DNA from: CAIZGX01 sp044374295
GTDB lineage: Bacteria; Bacteroidota; Bacteroidia; Flavobacteriales_D; Sanyastnellaceae
Assembly: GCA_044374295.1 (NCBI GenBank)
Contig: JBILOU010000006.1
Coordinates: forward strand, 1 to 55,336
Length of the DNA stretch: 55,336 nucleotides
Direction: 5' to 3'
Shown one piece after another: positions 17,001 through 24,620 of the stretch; within the stretch, counting starts at the first letter, position 1, and every line of letters begins with the position of its first letter. Under the pieces are notes generated by a model. It had not been told where the DNA came from and searched no databases. It saw only the letters and a list, made by a program, of their open reading frames with translations. Made by a program: the position numbers and the translations under genes.

Positions 17001-17933
17001 ACCGGTGGGAATACGGCAACACCATCAGCGAATCCAGCTTCAACACAAACGTATACCGTTACCGGAACAGATGCGAATGGATGTCAGAATACCGATCAAG
17101 TGACGGTTACAGTTTTCCCACAGCCTAATGTAATTGCGGATGCTACTTCTCCAATTATCGAATGTCAAACAGCTCAATTAACCGCCGGTGGGCTGGTTTC
17201 TTACAACTGGGTAAATACGGCAGGTCCAGATGCTACCATTGCATTACCAAATTCCGCAAACACTGATGTTGCACCTTTAGCGAATGCGACTTATACGGTT
17301 TCTGGATTAGATGCAAACGGTTGTGCAGGAAGTGCAACAATTTCAGTTGTGGTTAATCCGATTACAGTTTCAATTGTCAACTCAACATCTGTGAACCCGT
17401 CAACATTCTCTTTCGACATAACATCGAATGCAACGAATTTCGATTGGGATTTTTATACCGATGGAACAACGGATGTTTCCACCTCAGCAACAACCATTCA
17501 AAATTCATATTCCACCGGTCCAACTCCGCCGCTTGATTATGTCATTACGACGGTTACTGCTTCAATAGGAAACTGCGAAGCGCAAGACACCATTCATGTT
17601 TTCATTGATAACACCTTGCTGGAATGGCCAAACATTGTCATTGCAGATGGAGATGGAATAAACGATGTGCTGAGCTTCTTATCTCAAGACCCAGCTCTTC
17701 AGCCAAACTGGCAATCGATTACTACAGTTCCTACCGTTACTGATTTCAAGGTTGAAATTTTCAATCGTTGGGGAAAGAAGGTGGGTGAAGTGAATGACCC
17801 AACGGGTTCATGGGATCCGAAAGAATTTGGACCGGGAGTATACTTCTACGTAGTTTCTTACTCGAAGAGATCTACAGGAATGAATGCTGAAGAAGTGAAA
17901 GTGGAAAGAGCGCTGCAAGTCTTTGTGAAGTAA
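14034..17933 (+). CDS. Large T9SS-secreted surface protein with repeated Ig/PKD-like modules and type B sorting domain
   Basis: The 1299-residue protein has a signal peptide (to about residue 19, AASQA). Next comes a cysteine-bearing region resembling a proprotein-convertase P domain (about 150-305, with GNHTFNSDMTFALIGPASCG and GPWTLSVQDCYS). Six repeats of about 75-80 residues follow, centred on GG[TS]W[ST]G.GV..(T)G.F.PS.AG, then three ICSGASTALQATGAS-type modules. The last 100 residues form a gliding-motility-associated C-terminal domain (DFKVEIFNRWGKKVGEV, GSWDPKEFGPGVYFYVV), the type B signal for type IX secretion. It is probably a cell-surface adhesin or structural protein; the ligand is unknown. 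Composition is rich in Thr, Ser, Asn and Gly. Confidence 0.92.
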   Translation: MRALYLFMFLTLLSAASQAQIFSCPTCAGSAATSYTNDQPNDSIFFVCDGNTADLIATSPVSVVGLYNYTWQYFNPFTGTWDFFFTAPLVLSPQSLSGVGPGGYRVVITDAFDTFMGADVAWVSSVTEATTVDVAAIPGGCGGTLNLSALVNPGSATPYYNSPADLSSPVIVGPSTNINICIMGNHTFNSDMTFALIGPASCGSPIVVLSPYSSSMGQAVNCNGADNFSNLCFTNQSTNSFNICAAGGNMTGSFGAYGLGAGTPINWSALNGCDATQGPWTLSVQDCYSTDAGTILPSTSLTITGANGLGAPTTVTFSPAAATPIADGVCAQLGGFNAGCCSTTNIPLNLPAASTTALPMNLNYTWTANPAGPVITVASGVVPASGIITATVPAPTQDTQFTLTLSGMQAYAECGGSSSDTELYDNQASTPVTVTNPGPLCVTASPVTLTPSIAGGTWTGTGVNAATGVFNPTTAGVGSWTVNYSTGGACPNTGSTTIQVQAASASVITAPTTLCSNAMPVTLTANSAGGTWSGTGVSASGLFTPSGAVGTQTITYTPASGQCYSAGTATIQVIQTPTVSVTDVGPVCLNSPPFTLTCSTGSAFWSGPGVSPSGMFNPSIAGPGVVSITCTAGGQCPASDNTLLTVVAPVTPVITAPTQICVSSSPEILTADLAGGSWSGPGVSPSGNFNPSIAGVGGPYTITYTLNDVCSSASSAPITVIDQPIVTIADLPGPLCSNGTSVNLTASLPGGSWSGVGVNTVTGVFSPSSATNGPNTIIYTIGGVCPSTDNTLINVVAAPSVSITPNTPFCLNSLNTTLTANQTGGTWSGIGIIDPLTGSFSPSIAGVGPTAITYTFTSAPCTGTATSNVIVNPLPVVSAGNDAVICSGASTALQATGASTYQWSINGGAAVGLNNPNISNPSASPITTTTYSVLGVDANGCTNVDQVQVSVNALPTVNAGANASICPGIPTTLGATGASTYAWSPSTGLTGGNTATPSANPASTQTYTVTGTDANGCQNTDQVTVTVFPQPNVIADATSPIIECQTAQLTAGGLVSYNWVNTAGPDATIALPNSANTDVAPLANATYTVSGLDANGCAGSATISVVVNPITVSIVNSTSVNPSTFSFDITSNATNFDWDFYTDGTTDVSTSATTIQNSYSTGPTPPLDYVITTVTASIGNCEAQDTIHVFIDNTLLEWPNIVIADGDGINDVLSFLSQDPALQPNWQSITTVPTVTDFKVEIFNRWGKKVGEVNDPTGSWDPKEFGPGVYFYVVSYSKRSTGMNAEEVKVERALQVFVK

Positions 17934-17950
17934 TTCGGAAGAATTACTTC
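17927..17950. terminator. Perfect inverted repeat spanning two converging stop codons
   Basis: GAAGTAATTC (17927-17936) and GAATTACTTC (17941-17950) form a 10-bp stem with a GGAA tetraloop. The plus-strand TAA (17931-17933) lies in the left arm and the minus-strand stop of tsaC (17944-17946) in the right arm. There is no T-run, so it is a hairpin 3' end rather than a classical intrinsic terminator. Confidence 0.75.
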
Positions 17951-18885
17951 GCCGAAGCACGCTTTAACTTGTCGTTGATTGCGCGACCTAAACTTTCATT
18001 CGGAAGGAACTCCGTTAGAATAACATCAATGTCTAACTGATCGAGTTCCCGCAAGAAGGCGAATAGGTTGGATGCGGCTTCTGTGAAACTTCCAGATTTA
18101 CTCAAGATGCGTTGTGCCTCAATTTGATAATCCTCTTTAAAGCTGAGTACTCCTATTTTTTGAGAAGCGAAGGAATGCATGAGCTCTCGAATGTTTCCAA
18201 TATATACTGGTTTGCGCGGAGCGTAATGACTCGTGAGCATTCCAGGTGCAGCAGGAGAACTCGATGAATGTTGCTGAATGCGAATGTTTGAACTGTAACG
18301 TTGAAGATCTTCCACTGAGATTCCCCCCAAACGAAGTATTTCAATTTCGTTATGTTGAACCCGCAAGACAGTCGATTCAATTCCCACAGAACAATTTCCA
18401 CCATTAAGTATGTACGGAATTTTTTCGCCCAATTGGTCTGAGACATGCTGAGCACTCGTAGGGCTAATGTATCCGAAAGGATTCGCACTAGGCGCTGCAA
18501 GCGGAAAGGGAAGACTTCTTAAAAGTTCTAGCGTAACAGGATGATTCGGAATTCGAATTCCAACTTCTTTCAATCCGGAAGTTGTTAAATCGGGAATGCA
18601 TGTTTTTTTTGGAAGAAGTACCGTTAGTGCCCCCGGCCAAAAGTGCTCCATTAGATTGAAGGCCAATTCAGGAATTTCTTCCACATAATTTGAAACTTCT
18701 GAAACTTCTGAAACGTGAACAATTAATGGGTCGAAATGGGGACGGTTTTTCGCTTCGAAAATTTTTGAGACTGCAATTTCACTCAAGGCATTTCCAGCCA
18801 ATCCGTATACCGTTTCCGTAGGAATAGCAACCACTTCGTTTCGAAGAAGAAGGTCTCGCGCTTTTTCTATTTCCGTTCCAATCAT
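17944..18885 (-). CDS. Threonylcarbamoyl-AMP synthase (Sua5/YciO/YrdC family)
   Basis: The 313-residue protein joins bicarbonate, threonine and ATP into threonylcarbamoyl-AMP, the donor for t6A37 of ANN-decoding tRNAs. The YrdC domain spans about 1-190 (VVAIPTETVYGLAGNALSE, KNRPHFDPLIVHV, FWPGALTVLLPK, APSANPFGYISPTSAQHV, GGNCSVGIESTVL). A C-terminal Sua5 domain follows (SSSPAAPGMLTSHYAPRKPVYIG), so this is the long Sua5 form rather than short TsaC. Translation is placed at the ATG at 18885, preceded by TACTTTTG at 18892-18899. A TTG codon 9 nt upstream would overlap that box. Confidence 0.93.
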   Translation of the reverse strand: MIGTEIEKARDLLLRNEVVAIPTETVYGLAGNALSEIAVSKIFEAKNRPHFDPLIVHVSEVSEVSNYVEEIPELAFNLMEHFWPGALTVLLPKKTCIPDLTTSGLKEVGIRIPNHPVTLELLRSLPFPLAAPSANPFGYISPTSAQHVSDQLGEKIPYILNGGNCSVGIESTVLRVQHNEIEILRLGGISVEDLQRYSSNIRIQQHSSSSPAAPGMLTSHYAPRKPVYIGNIRELMHSFASQKIGVLSFKEDYQIEAQRILSKSGSFTEAASNLFAFLRELDQLDIDVILTEFLPNESLGRAINDKLKRASAK

Positions 18886-18891
18886 GATTTG

Positions 18892-18925
18892 CAAAAGTAG
18901 TCAATTCAATTTTCTACTATATTTG
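18892..18925. promoter_or_regulatory. Back-to-back divergent promoters of the Sua5 gene and pyrR
   Basis: TACTTTTG on the minus strand (18892-18899) serves the Sua5 gene at 18885. TATATTTG on the plus strand (18918-18925) serves pyrR at 18932. Each box ends 6 nt before its start codon. Only 18 nt separate the boxes, so the upstream contact region of each promoter covers the other. Confidence 0.7.
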
Positions 18926-18931
18926 CACTCG

Positions 18932-19471
18932 ATGGCAAAGAAAATTACCTTGATCAATGGCGGACTGCTGAATATGATCATTCAAAGGTTGTGTCGTCAA
19001 TTAATCGAAAATCACAAAGACTTTTCTTCAACAGTACTCATCGGGCTTCAACCGCGCGGTGTGTTTTTTACGGAGCGCATTGTGGAAGAATTAGCGAAGT
19101 CTGGACACCAAGTGAAGTGGGGAATTGTAGACCCAACTTTTTATCGCGACGATTTTCGTATTCACGACAAACCGCTACTAGCGAAGTCTACAGACATGAA
19201 GCACAGTGTTGAAGGAATGAATGTGGTACTTATAGACGACGTCTTATATACTGGCCGAACTATTCGCGCGGGTATGGAAGGTCTTATGGAATACGGAAGA
19301 CCGAAGTCGGTAGAATTGTTGGTTCTTATCGACCGGAAGAAAGGAAGAGAAGTTCCAATAGAAGCGACATATGTTGGGAAGGAAGTGGAGAGTTTCGATA
19401 ATCAACGCGTAAGAGTCATGTGGAAGAGTGAAGGAGAAAAGGAAGATCATGTAATTTTTTTGAACGACTAA
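18932..19471 (+). CDS. pyrR: PyrR-type phosphoribosyltransferase (uracil phosphoribosyltransferase / pyrimidine regulator)
   Basis: The 179-residue protein is a type I phosphoribosyltransferase of the PyrR group. It has the PRPP-binding loop VVLIDDVLYTGRTIRAGMEGL at about 96-116, plus STVLIGLQPRGVFFTERI and YRDDFR. PyrR has weak uracil phosphoribosyltransferase activity and in other bacteria binds pyr mRNA to control attenuation. pyrB follows after 1 nt, the classical arrangement. The start at 18932 is 6 nt after a TATATTTG box, leaving essentially no leader, so the classical attenuator mechanism cannot act in front of this gene. Longer in-frame starts lie upstream of the promoter. Confidence 0.92.
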   Translation: MAKKITLINGGLLNMIIQRLCRQLIENHKDFSSTVLIGLQPRGVFFTERIVEELAKSGHQVKWGIVDPTFYRDDFRIHDKPLLAKSTDMKHSVEGMNVVLIDDVLYTGRTIRAGMEGLMEYGRPKSVELLVLIDRKKGREVPIEATYVGKEVESFDNQRVRVMWKSEGEKEDHVIFLND

Positions 19472-19472
19472 A

Positions 19473-20411
19473 ATGAAGCTGAGCACCAAACACCTCATTG
19501 CCATTGAGCCGCTGAAAAAAGCGGACATTGACTTGATTTTTTCGCAAGCAGACGAGTTCAAAGAAGTCTTGAATAGACCCATTAAGAAGGTTCCTTCATT
19601 AAGAGATATTACAGTAGCCAATTTGTTTTTTGAAAATTCAACGCGCACGCGCTTGAGTTTTGAGTTGGCCGAGAAAAGATTGGGTGCCGATGTCGTGAAT
19701 TTTTCTGCATCAACTTCTTCGGTGAAGAAAGGTGAAACACTCATTGATACCGTGAACAACATCTTGGCTATGAAAGTAGACATGGTGGTTATGCGTCACG
19801 CATCGCCTGGAGCATGTCAGTTTCTAGCTGAGAGAACCAACACTGTTGTTGTAAACGCGGGTGATGGGACGCATGAACATCCAACACAGGGATTACTCGA
19901 TGCGTTTTCAATCAGAGAAAAATTTGGAGAGGTCAAAGGGAAAAAGGTGGTTATTGTAGGAGACATAACACACAGTCGTGTTGCACTCAGTAATATCTAT
20001 TGCCTTCAGAAGTTGGGTGCGGAGGTTATGGTTTGTGGACCAACAACGTTAATCCCGAAGCACATTGAATCACTAGGAGTGAAGGTTGAACACAATCTTC
20101 AACGCGCATTAGAATGGTGCGATGTGGCGAACATGTTGCGTATTCAGTTGGAAAGACAAGATGCTGGAATCCCATATTTCCCGAGTCTTCGCGAATACAC
20201 AGAATTATTCGGACTTACGCAAGATCGATTAAATGCTTTGGGTAAAGAAATCGTAATCATGCACCCTGGACCAATTAATCGCGGAGTAGAAATTTCTAGC
20301 GAAGTTGCAGATGGCAACAATAGCATTATCCTCAATCAAGTTGAAAATGGTGTAGCCGTAAGAATGGCAACGATCTTTCTTCTAGCGCAAGGGATTAAAA
20401 GAGTAAGTTAA
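19473..20411 (+). CDS. pyrB: Aspartate carbamoyltransferase catalytic subunit
   Basis: The 312-residue enzyme makes N-carbamoyl-aspartate from aspartate and carbamoyl phosphate, the first committed step of pyrimidine synthesis. The carbamoyl-phosphate loop FFENSTRTRLSFE includes Ser56-Thr-Arg-Thr-Arg60. Further signatures are HPTQGLLDAFSIREKFG, GDITHSRVALSNI and HPGPINRGVEIS. Length is normal for the catalytic chain. It is the second gene after pyrR (1-nt gap). No pyrI-like regulatory chain is nearby, and pyrD is about 9 kb further along, so the pathway genes are dispersed. Confidence 0.97.
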   Translation: MKLSTKHLIAIEPLKKADIDLIFSQADEFKEVLNRPIKKVPSLRDITVANLFFENSTRTRLSFELAEKRLGADVVNFSASTSSVKKGETLIDTVNNILAMKVDMVVMRHASPGACQFLAERTNTVVVNAGDGTHEHPTQGLLDAFSIREKFGEVKGKKVVIVGDITHSRVALSNIYCLQKLGAEVMVCGPTTLIPKHIESLGVKVEHNLQRALEWCDVANMLRIQLERQDAGIPYFPSLREYTELFGLTQDRLNALGKEIVIMHPGPINRGVEISSEVADGNNSIILNQVENGVAVRMATIFLLAQGIKRVS

Positions 20412-20453
20412 TTCTTCCATGTCTTTTTTTTGTTTTTCTTTCTAGAAATTAAC

Positions 20454-20461
20454 TAAATTTG
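20454..20461 (+). promoter_or_regulatory. -7 promoter box TAAATTTG of the STAS gene
   Basis: TAAATTTG fits the TAnnTTTG consensus and is 15 nt before the ATG at 20477. It indicates that the in-frame TTG inside the box (20459) is not the start. Confidence 0.65.
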
Positions 20462-20476
20462 GGCAAAACGAATTTT

Positions 20477-20839
20477 ATGAATTTTGTTTCAGATCAAAAA
20501 GAAAAGTTAGTTTACATCACCTCGAATGTCGAGAAGTTGGATGCTATTTATGCTCCTGAGCTCAAGTCCGAGTTGGTGCTTCAAAATAGAAACACACAAC
20601 GAAACATCATTGTTGATCTTTCTGCTACGAAGTATATCGACTCTTCTGGATTATCTGCACTGCTTGTAGGACAGCGTTTGTGTCGCGATGCCAATGGGAC
20701 ATTCGTCGTTTGCGGCCTCCAAGAAACAGTTAAAAAATTAATTTCCATCTCTCAGTTGGACTCTGTGTTTAAAATCACTCCAACATTAAGCGAGGCCATT
20801 GATTTGGTTTACATGGAAGAAGTTGAACGTGAAATCTAA
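20477..20839 (+). CDS. STAS-domain protein, anti-sigma-factor-antagonist type
   Basis: From the ATG at 20477 the protein has 120 residues and consists of a single STAS domain. The conserved VDLSATKYIDSSGLSALLVGQRL segment contains Asp55-Ser56-Ser57-Gly58, where SpoIIAA-type proteins are phosphorylated on serine by a switch kinase. The C-terminus VCGLQETVKKLISISQLDSVFKI is also typical. No HATPase kinase or sigma factor is next to it, so the partner is unknown and lies elsewhere or is absent. It is 7 nt upstream of a T9SS type A protein gene. Confidence 0.85.
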   Translation: MNFVSDQKEKLVYITSNVEKLDAIYAPELKSELVLQNRNTQRNIIVDLSATKYIDSSGLSALLVGQRLCRDANGTFVVCGLQETVKKLISISQLDSVFKITPTLSEAIDLVYMEEVEREI

Positions 20840-20846
20840 ACCCTAT

Positions 20847-21647
20847 ATGAATAAACAACTATTTTCTGTATTAGCTTTTGTAGCACTTTCTTTGTCTGCT
20901 GCTGCACAATGTAACTCAAACGACTACGATTGGGCTGGACAAACCTTTGGCGTAAGTCCAAACCCAACCTTAGGAGAAAACTTTGCTCCAGGTCTTCAAG
21001 GTCAGCCTTATGCTGATGTTCTTTATGTAAGAACTCCAACAACTGCTGCCGACATTGACCCATCATACCCTGCATTGATCTCTATCAATAGCATTCACTT
21101 GGATGCTGTGTTTTATGGAATCGTTTCAGATGTAGACACAACTTGGGCGGACTTGTCTGGTTTGGGTCTTTCTATTTCTTGTAACAACAACGGTGAGTAT
21201 GCAGATCCTTGCATGTTCGGTGCTGGTGCAGGTTACTGCGGAGACATTACAGGAACTCCAAATGCAACAGGTATTTTCCCAGTTAAGATTGTAGTTACTG
21301 CAAACTTACTTTTGTTAGGCGATGTTCCTTATGAGTTCACGGGTTACACCCTTGATTTCTCTGGAAACAGTGTAACTGAAGGTGTTTCTTTCAACGACGT
21401 AGTTAAAGTTTCTCCAAACCCGGCAAACGAATTCACTTTAGTGACTTTCCCAATGGGTGCTAACGAGCAAGCTGAAGTTTCTGTATACAACACCATGGGT
21501 CAATTGGTTTTCTCTGAAAAGACAATGACTACGCCAGGTGCTAACACTTATCGTTTGAACACTTCGAACCTTCCATTAGGAAACTACGTGGCTCGTCTTG
21601 TTTCAGGAAAGAATGTTGCAGAGAAGTTGATTCAAGTTCAACACTAA
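20847..21647 (+). CDS. T9SS-secreted protein with type A C-terminal sorting domain
   Basis: The 266-residue product starts with a signal peptide (MNKQLFSVLAFVALSLSAAAQ). A beta-rich mature part with several cysteines (LSISCNNNGEYADPCMFGAGAGYCGD) follows. The C-terminus is a classical type A sorting domain (VKVSPNPANEFTLV, EVSVYNTMGQLVFSEK, LNTSNLPLGNYVARL, KLIQV). The type IX system cleaves this domain and exports or anchors the passenger. I do not recognise the passenger family. The start at 20847 begins the signal peptide; an upstream frame from 20799 overlaps the STAS gene. Its 3' end has an intrinsic terminator. Confidence 0.88.
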   Translation: MNKQLFSVLAFVALSLSAAAQCNSNDYDWAGQTFGVSPNPTLGENFAPGLQGQPYADVLYVRTPTTAADIDPSYPALISINSIHLDAVFYGIVSDVDTTWADLSGLGLSISCNNNGEYADPCMFGAGAGYCGDITGTPNATGIFPVKIVVTANLLLLGDVPYEFTGYTLDFSGNSVTEGVSFNDVVKVSPNPANEFTLVTFPMGANEQAEVSVYNTMGQLVFSEKTMTTPGANTYRLNTSNLPLGNYVARLVSGKNVAEKLIQVQH

Positions 21648-21670
21648 TCGAAATTATTCACGACCTTTGA

Positions 21671-21706
21671 AGCCGTCTCGTCTTGCACGAGGCGGTTTTC
21701 TTTTTT
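21671..21706 (+). terminator. Intrinsic terminator ending the T9SS gene, abutting the rnz start codon
   Basis: AGCCGTCTCGT (21671-21681) pairs with ACGAGGCGGTT (21687-21697), with one G-T pair and a CTTGC loop. A T-rich tract TTTTCTTTTTT runs to 21706. The ATG of RNase Z is at 21707, immediately after the tract. Confidence 0.88.
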
Positions 21707-22615
21707 ATGCTGTTTCAAGTTACCATACTCGGATGTGGCGCCGCAACGCCAACCTCGCGCCACAAGCCTACGGCGCAGGTGGTGAATATTCACGACAAAT
21801 ATTTTTTAATCGACTGCGGTGAAGGAACACAAATGCAATTGCGGAAGTATAAAGTGAAAATGCAACGCATTCAAGCCATCTTCATTTCACATCTTCATGG
21901 CGATCACTTCTTCGGCCTAATCGGACTGCTGAGCACCTATAATTTATTGGGAAGAAAAACTCCTTTAACCATCTATGGTCCCCCCGGTTTGGAAGAAGTC
22001 ATTCGTCTTCAATTCAAAGTTTCGGAATCTTATTTCGAATATGAATTGAATTTTATTGAAACACAGGACAAAGAGAAACAGCTCATTTTTGAAGACGATA
22101 CGGTTCGAGTTTATTCATTTCCGTTGAAACACCGTGTGCCGTGCACCGGATTTGTATTCGAGGAAAAAGAACGTAAGTTAAACGTTGAGAAGTGGGCCAT
22201 TATTGAATTCAAACTTCAGCCTTCGGAAATATTGTTGTTGAAGAAGGGAATTGATGTTGAACGAGAGAAAGAGGTCATTCCATTCGGAAAAGTAACGAGT
22301 CCCTCTATTCCTGTTCGTCGATATTCCTATTGTTCAGACACGGCCTACGACGAACGCATTGTTCCGAACATTCTGAATTCAGATTTGGTTTATCATGAAA
22401 CCACTTTCTTAGCAGAAGATGCAGAACGCGCCAAAAAGACCTTTCATTCTACGACCATTCAAGCCGCCACGATAGCGGAAATGGCGGGCGCCAAGAAATT
22501 GGTCGTTGGACATTACAGCAGTCGCTACAGCGACGATGAGCTTTTTAAAACAGAGGCCATGACTGTATTTCCGAATACAGACATTGCAAACGAAGGCGTT
22601 GTTTTCGATCTGTAA
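21707..22615 (+). CDS. rnz: Ribonuclease Z
   Basis: The 302-residue metallo-beta-lactamase-fold endonuclease trims the 3' trailer of tRNA precursors. It has the family N-terminus VTILGCGAATPTSRHKPTAQVV, the zinc-binding SHLHGDHFFGLIGL (H-x-H-x-D-H), GPPGLEE, CSDTAYDE, HETTF and the later VGHYSSRY histidine. The C-terminal half carries the insertion typical of short RNase Z. The ATG at 21707 matches the conserved N-terminus; an in-frame ATG at 21683 lies inside the upstream terminator hairpin. Confidence 0.95.
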   Translation: MLFQVTILGCGAATPTSRHKPTAQVVNIHDKYFLIDCGEGTQMQLRKYKVKMQRIQAIFISHLHGDHFFGLIGLLSTYNLLGRKTPLTIYGPPGLEEVIRLQFKVSESYFEYELNFIETQDKEKQLIFEDDTVRVYSFPLKHRVPCTGFVFEEKERKLNVEKWAIIEFKLQPSEILLLKKGIDVEREKEVIPFGKVTSPSIPVRRYSYCSDTAYDERIVPNILNSDLVYHETTFLAEDAERAKKTFHSTTIQAATIAEMAGAKKLVVGHYSSRYSDDELFKTEAMTVFPNTDIANEGVVFDL

Positions 22616-22667
22616 AAATCTTTTCTGCGAGTGAGTGTATTTGGTACACTTTCTATATCTTGCAGGT

Positions 22668-24005
22668 ATGAATAAGCAACGATTAAGTTTTTGGCAAATC
22701 TGGAACATGAGCTTTGGCTTCATGGGAATTCAGTTTGGATGGGCGCTTCAAATGGCGAACATGAGCTCTATTTATGAGTTTCTTGGTGCGAAGTCAGGTG
22801 AGATTCCATTGCTTTGGTTAGCTGCTCCCTTAACAGGTTTCATTGTTCAGCCTATTATTGGCTACTTGAGCGATCGCACGTGGCATCCAACATTTGGAAG
22901 AAGAAGACCTTATTTCATGATAGGAGCAATCCTAAGTTCGATTGCTCTGGTGCTTATGCCGAATTGCAGTGAATTGTGGATGGCAGCCGGGTTGTTGTGG
23001 ATTCTAGATTCATCCATTAACATTTCAATGGAACCGTTTCGCGCTTTCGTTGCAGACAATCTTCCGGAAGAACAAAGAACTTTTGGCTTCAGTATGCAAT
23101 CACTTTTTATTGGATTAGGATCTGTTGTTGCAAGTGCGCTACCATGGATTTTTACCAATTGGGTTGGAATGAAAGACGAAGCCGGTCACGTGGGTATTCC
23201 TTCGAATGTGAAATGGAGTTTTTACATTGGAGCTTGCGCGTTTTTCCTTTTTGTTCTCTATACAGTAATCACTTCAAAAGAATATCCGCCAGCAGAGGAT
23301 AAGTCAAATGATAAACTTCTCGAAAAGAAGAAAGTTGGAATTCTTCAAGGATTGAATGAGATAATTGAAGCCATTGTGAATATGCCGAAACGCATGAAGC
23401 AACTGGCTTTGGTGCAATTCCTGACTTGGCCTGGATTGTTTTTAATGTGGTTTTATTACACTCCTGCTGTGGGTGCCGATATTTTTGGAGGAAGTGCCTC
23501 GGATACTTCTGATCCAGCCTTAAGAACATTGTATCAGCAAGGAACTGAGTTGGCTGGTTTGACTTATTCCTTCCAAAACTTGATTACGTTTTTGTTTGCC
23601 ATGTTACTTCCAGTATTGGCTAAACCGTTAGGACAAAAATTCACACATCAGTTGTGTCTTACTGTTGGAGGTCTCGGTCTTATTTCACTTTCCTTTATTC
23701 ATGGGGCTCAAAACCAAATTTTCTTATTCGGGGTAATGGGTGCAGTGGGTATTGCATGGGCAAGCATTCTCTCAATGCCATACGCGATGTTGGCAGATTG
23801 TCTTCCTGAAAATAAAATTGGAGTTTACATGGGGATTTTTAATTTCTTCATTGTACTTCCTGAAATTATTGCCGCTTTGTCTTTCGGATGGGTTATGGAT
23901 ACTTTTTTGGATAACAACAGGGTATTAGCTGTTTCAATAGGCGGAGGTTTGTTGATTTTAGCAGGAATTTTAACCATGCGCATTAGCGAGACCAAGAACT
24001 CTTAG
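22668..24005 (+). CDS. MFS transporter related to sugar/proton symporters (SLC45/GPH-like)
   Basis: The 445-residue inner-membrane protein has about 12 hydrophobic segments. It shows the major-facilitator loop GYLSDRTWHPTFGRRRPYF between helices 2 and 3, plus PFRAFVADNLPEEQRTFGFSMQS, which is typical of the SLC45-like sugar symporter group in Bacteroidota. Sucrose, maltose or another glucoside is the probable substrate, but specificity cannot be read. The start at 22668 (MNKQRLSFWQIWNMSFGF) matches the family; a GTG 33 nt upstream is in frame. It stands alone between rnz and ribA, with no polysaccharide-utilisation genes beside it. Confidence 0.85.
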   Translation: MNKQRLSFWQIWNMSFGFMGIQFGWALQMANMSSIYEFLGAKSGEIPLLWLAAPLTGFIVQPIIGYLSDRTWHPTFGRRRPYFMIGAILSSIALVLMPNCSELWMAAGLLWILDSSINISMEPFRAFVADNLPEEQRTFGFSMQSLFIGLGSVVASALPWIFTNWVGMKDEAGHVGIPSNVKWSFYIGACAFFLFVLYTVITSKEYPPAEDKSNDKLLEKKKVGILQGLNEIIEAIVNMPKRMKQLALVQFLTWPGLFLMWFYYTPAVGADIFGGSASDTSDPALRTLYQQGTELAGLTYSFQNLITFLFAMLLPVLAKPLGQKFTHQLCLTVGGLGLISLSFIHGAQNQIFLFGVMGAVGIAWASILSMPYAMLADCLPENKIGVYMGIFNFFIVLPEIIAALSFGWVMDTFLDNNRVLAVSIGGGLLILAGILTMRISETKNS

Positions 24006-24008
24006 AAC

Positions 24009-24016
24009 TATCTTTG
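24009..24016 (+). promoter_or_regulatory. -7 promoter box TATCTTTG of the ribA operon
   Basis: TATCTTTG lies just after the MFS stop codon and 21 nt before the GTG start of ribA at 24038. It probably drives the whole group ribA to acyltransferase (24038-29658). Confidence 0.6.
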
Positions 24017-24037
24017 AATTTCTAATTCGAAACGATA

Positions 24038-24610
24038 GTGGAGCTTGTATCAACTTTTCTTCCTACACAATACGGCGACTTTGAAATTAAGGCGTTCGAT
24101 AGCGGCAATGCCGAACTTCCGAACTTAGCTTTGGTTCATCCAGCGTGTAATTTATCTGAACCTGTTGTCGTTCGAATTCATTCGGAATGCATGACAGGAG
24201 ATGTTTTCGGTTCGCGTAAATGCGATTGCGGAGATCAACTGCACGCGGCGCTTAAACAATGCGGAGAAGAAAAGGGTGTTTTAATTTATTTACGTCAGGA
24301 AGGAAGAGGCATTGGTTTAGTAAACAAACTCAAGGCTTATCAACTTCAAGAAAAGGGAATGGATACCATTGAAGCGAACGAAGCGTTGGGCTTCGATGCA
24401 GATTTGCGTTCGTTCGATCAAGCGGTAGAAATACTTTTGGAATTGGGAGTTCAACGCGTGAAGTTGCTAACGAATAATCCATTAAAGATGGAAGCACTCG
24501 AAGGCATAGGTTTTGTTAGCGTTGAACGTGTTCCCCTGCACGGCGAAGAATTCGATTCAAATAAAAATTATTTGAATACGAAGCGCGAGAAAATGGGACA
24601 TCAAATTTGA
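24038..24610 (+). CDS. ribA: GTP cyclohydrolase II
   Basis: The 190-residue enzyme opens GTP to the pyrimidine precursor of riboflavin. It has VVRIHSECMTGDVFGSRKCDCGDQL with the three zinc-binding cysteines, LIYLRQEGRGIGLVNKLKAYQLQE with the catalytic arginine region, and RLLTNNP-type KLLTNNPLKMEALEG. Length is usual for stand-alone RibA. There is no fused RibB domain. GTG at 24038 is used because no ATG lies between the TATCTTTG box and the conserved N-terminus. It is the first gene of a tight five-gene run. Confidence 0.94.
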   Translation: MELVSTFLPTQYGDFEIKAFDSGNAELPNLALVHPACNLSEPVVVRIHSECMTGDVFGSRKCDCGDQLHAALKQCGEEKGVLIYLRQEGRGIGLVNKLKAYQLQEKGMDTIEANEALGFDADLRSFDQAVEILLELGVQRVKLLTNNPLKMEALEGIGFVSVERVPLHGEEFDSNKNYLNTKREKMGHQI

Positions 24611-24620
24611 TTCTTTCAAC

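Noticed and set aside
22635..24005. Polysaccharide-utilisation locus around the MFS transporter and the GH13 gene
   Set aside because: They are about 28 kb apart and no SusC/SusD pair or sugar regulator lies beside either.
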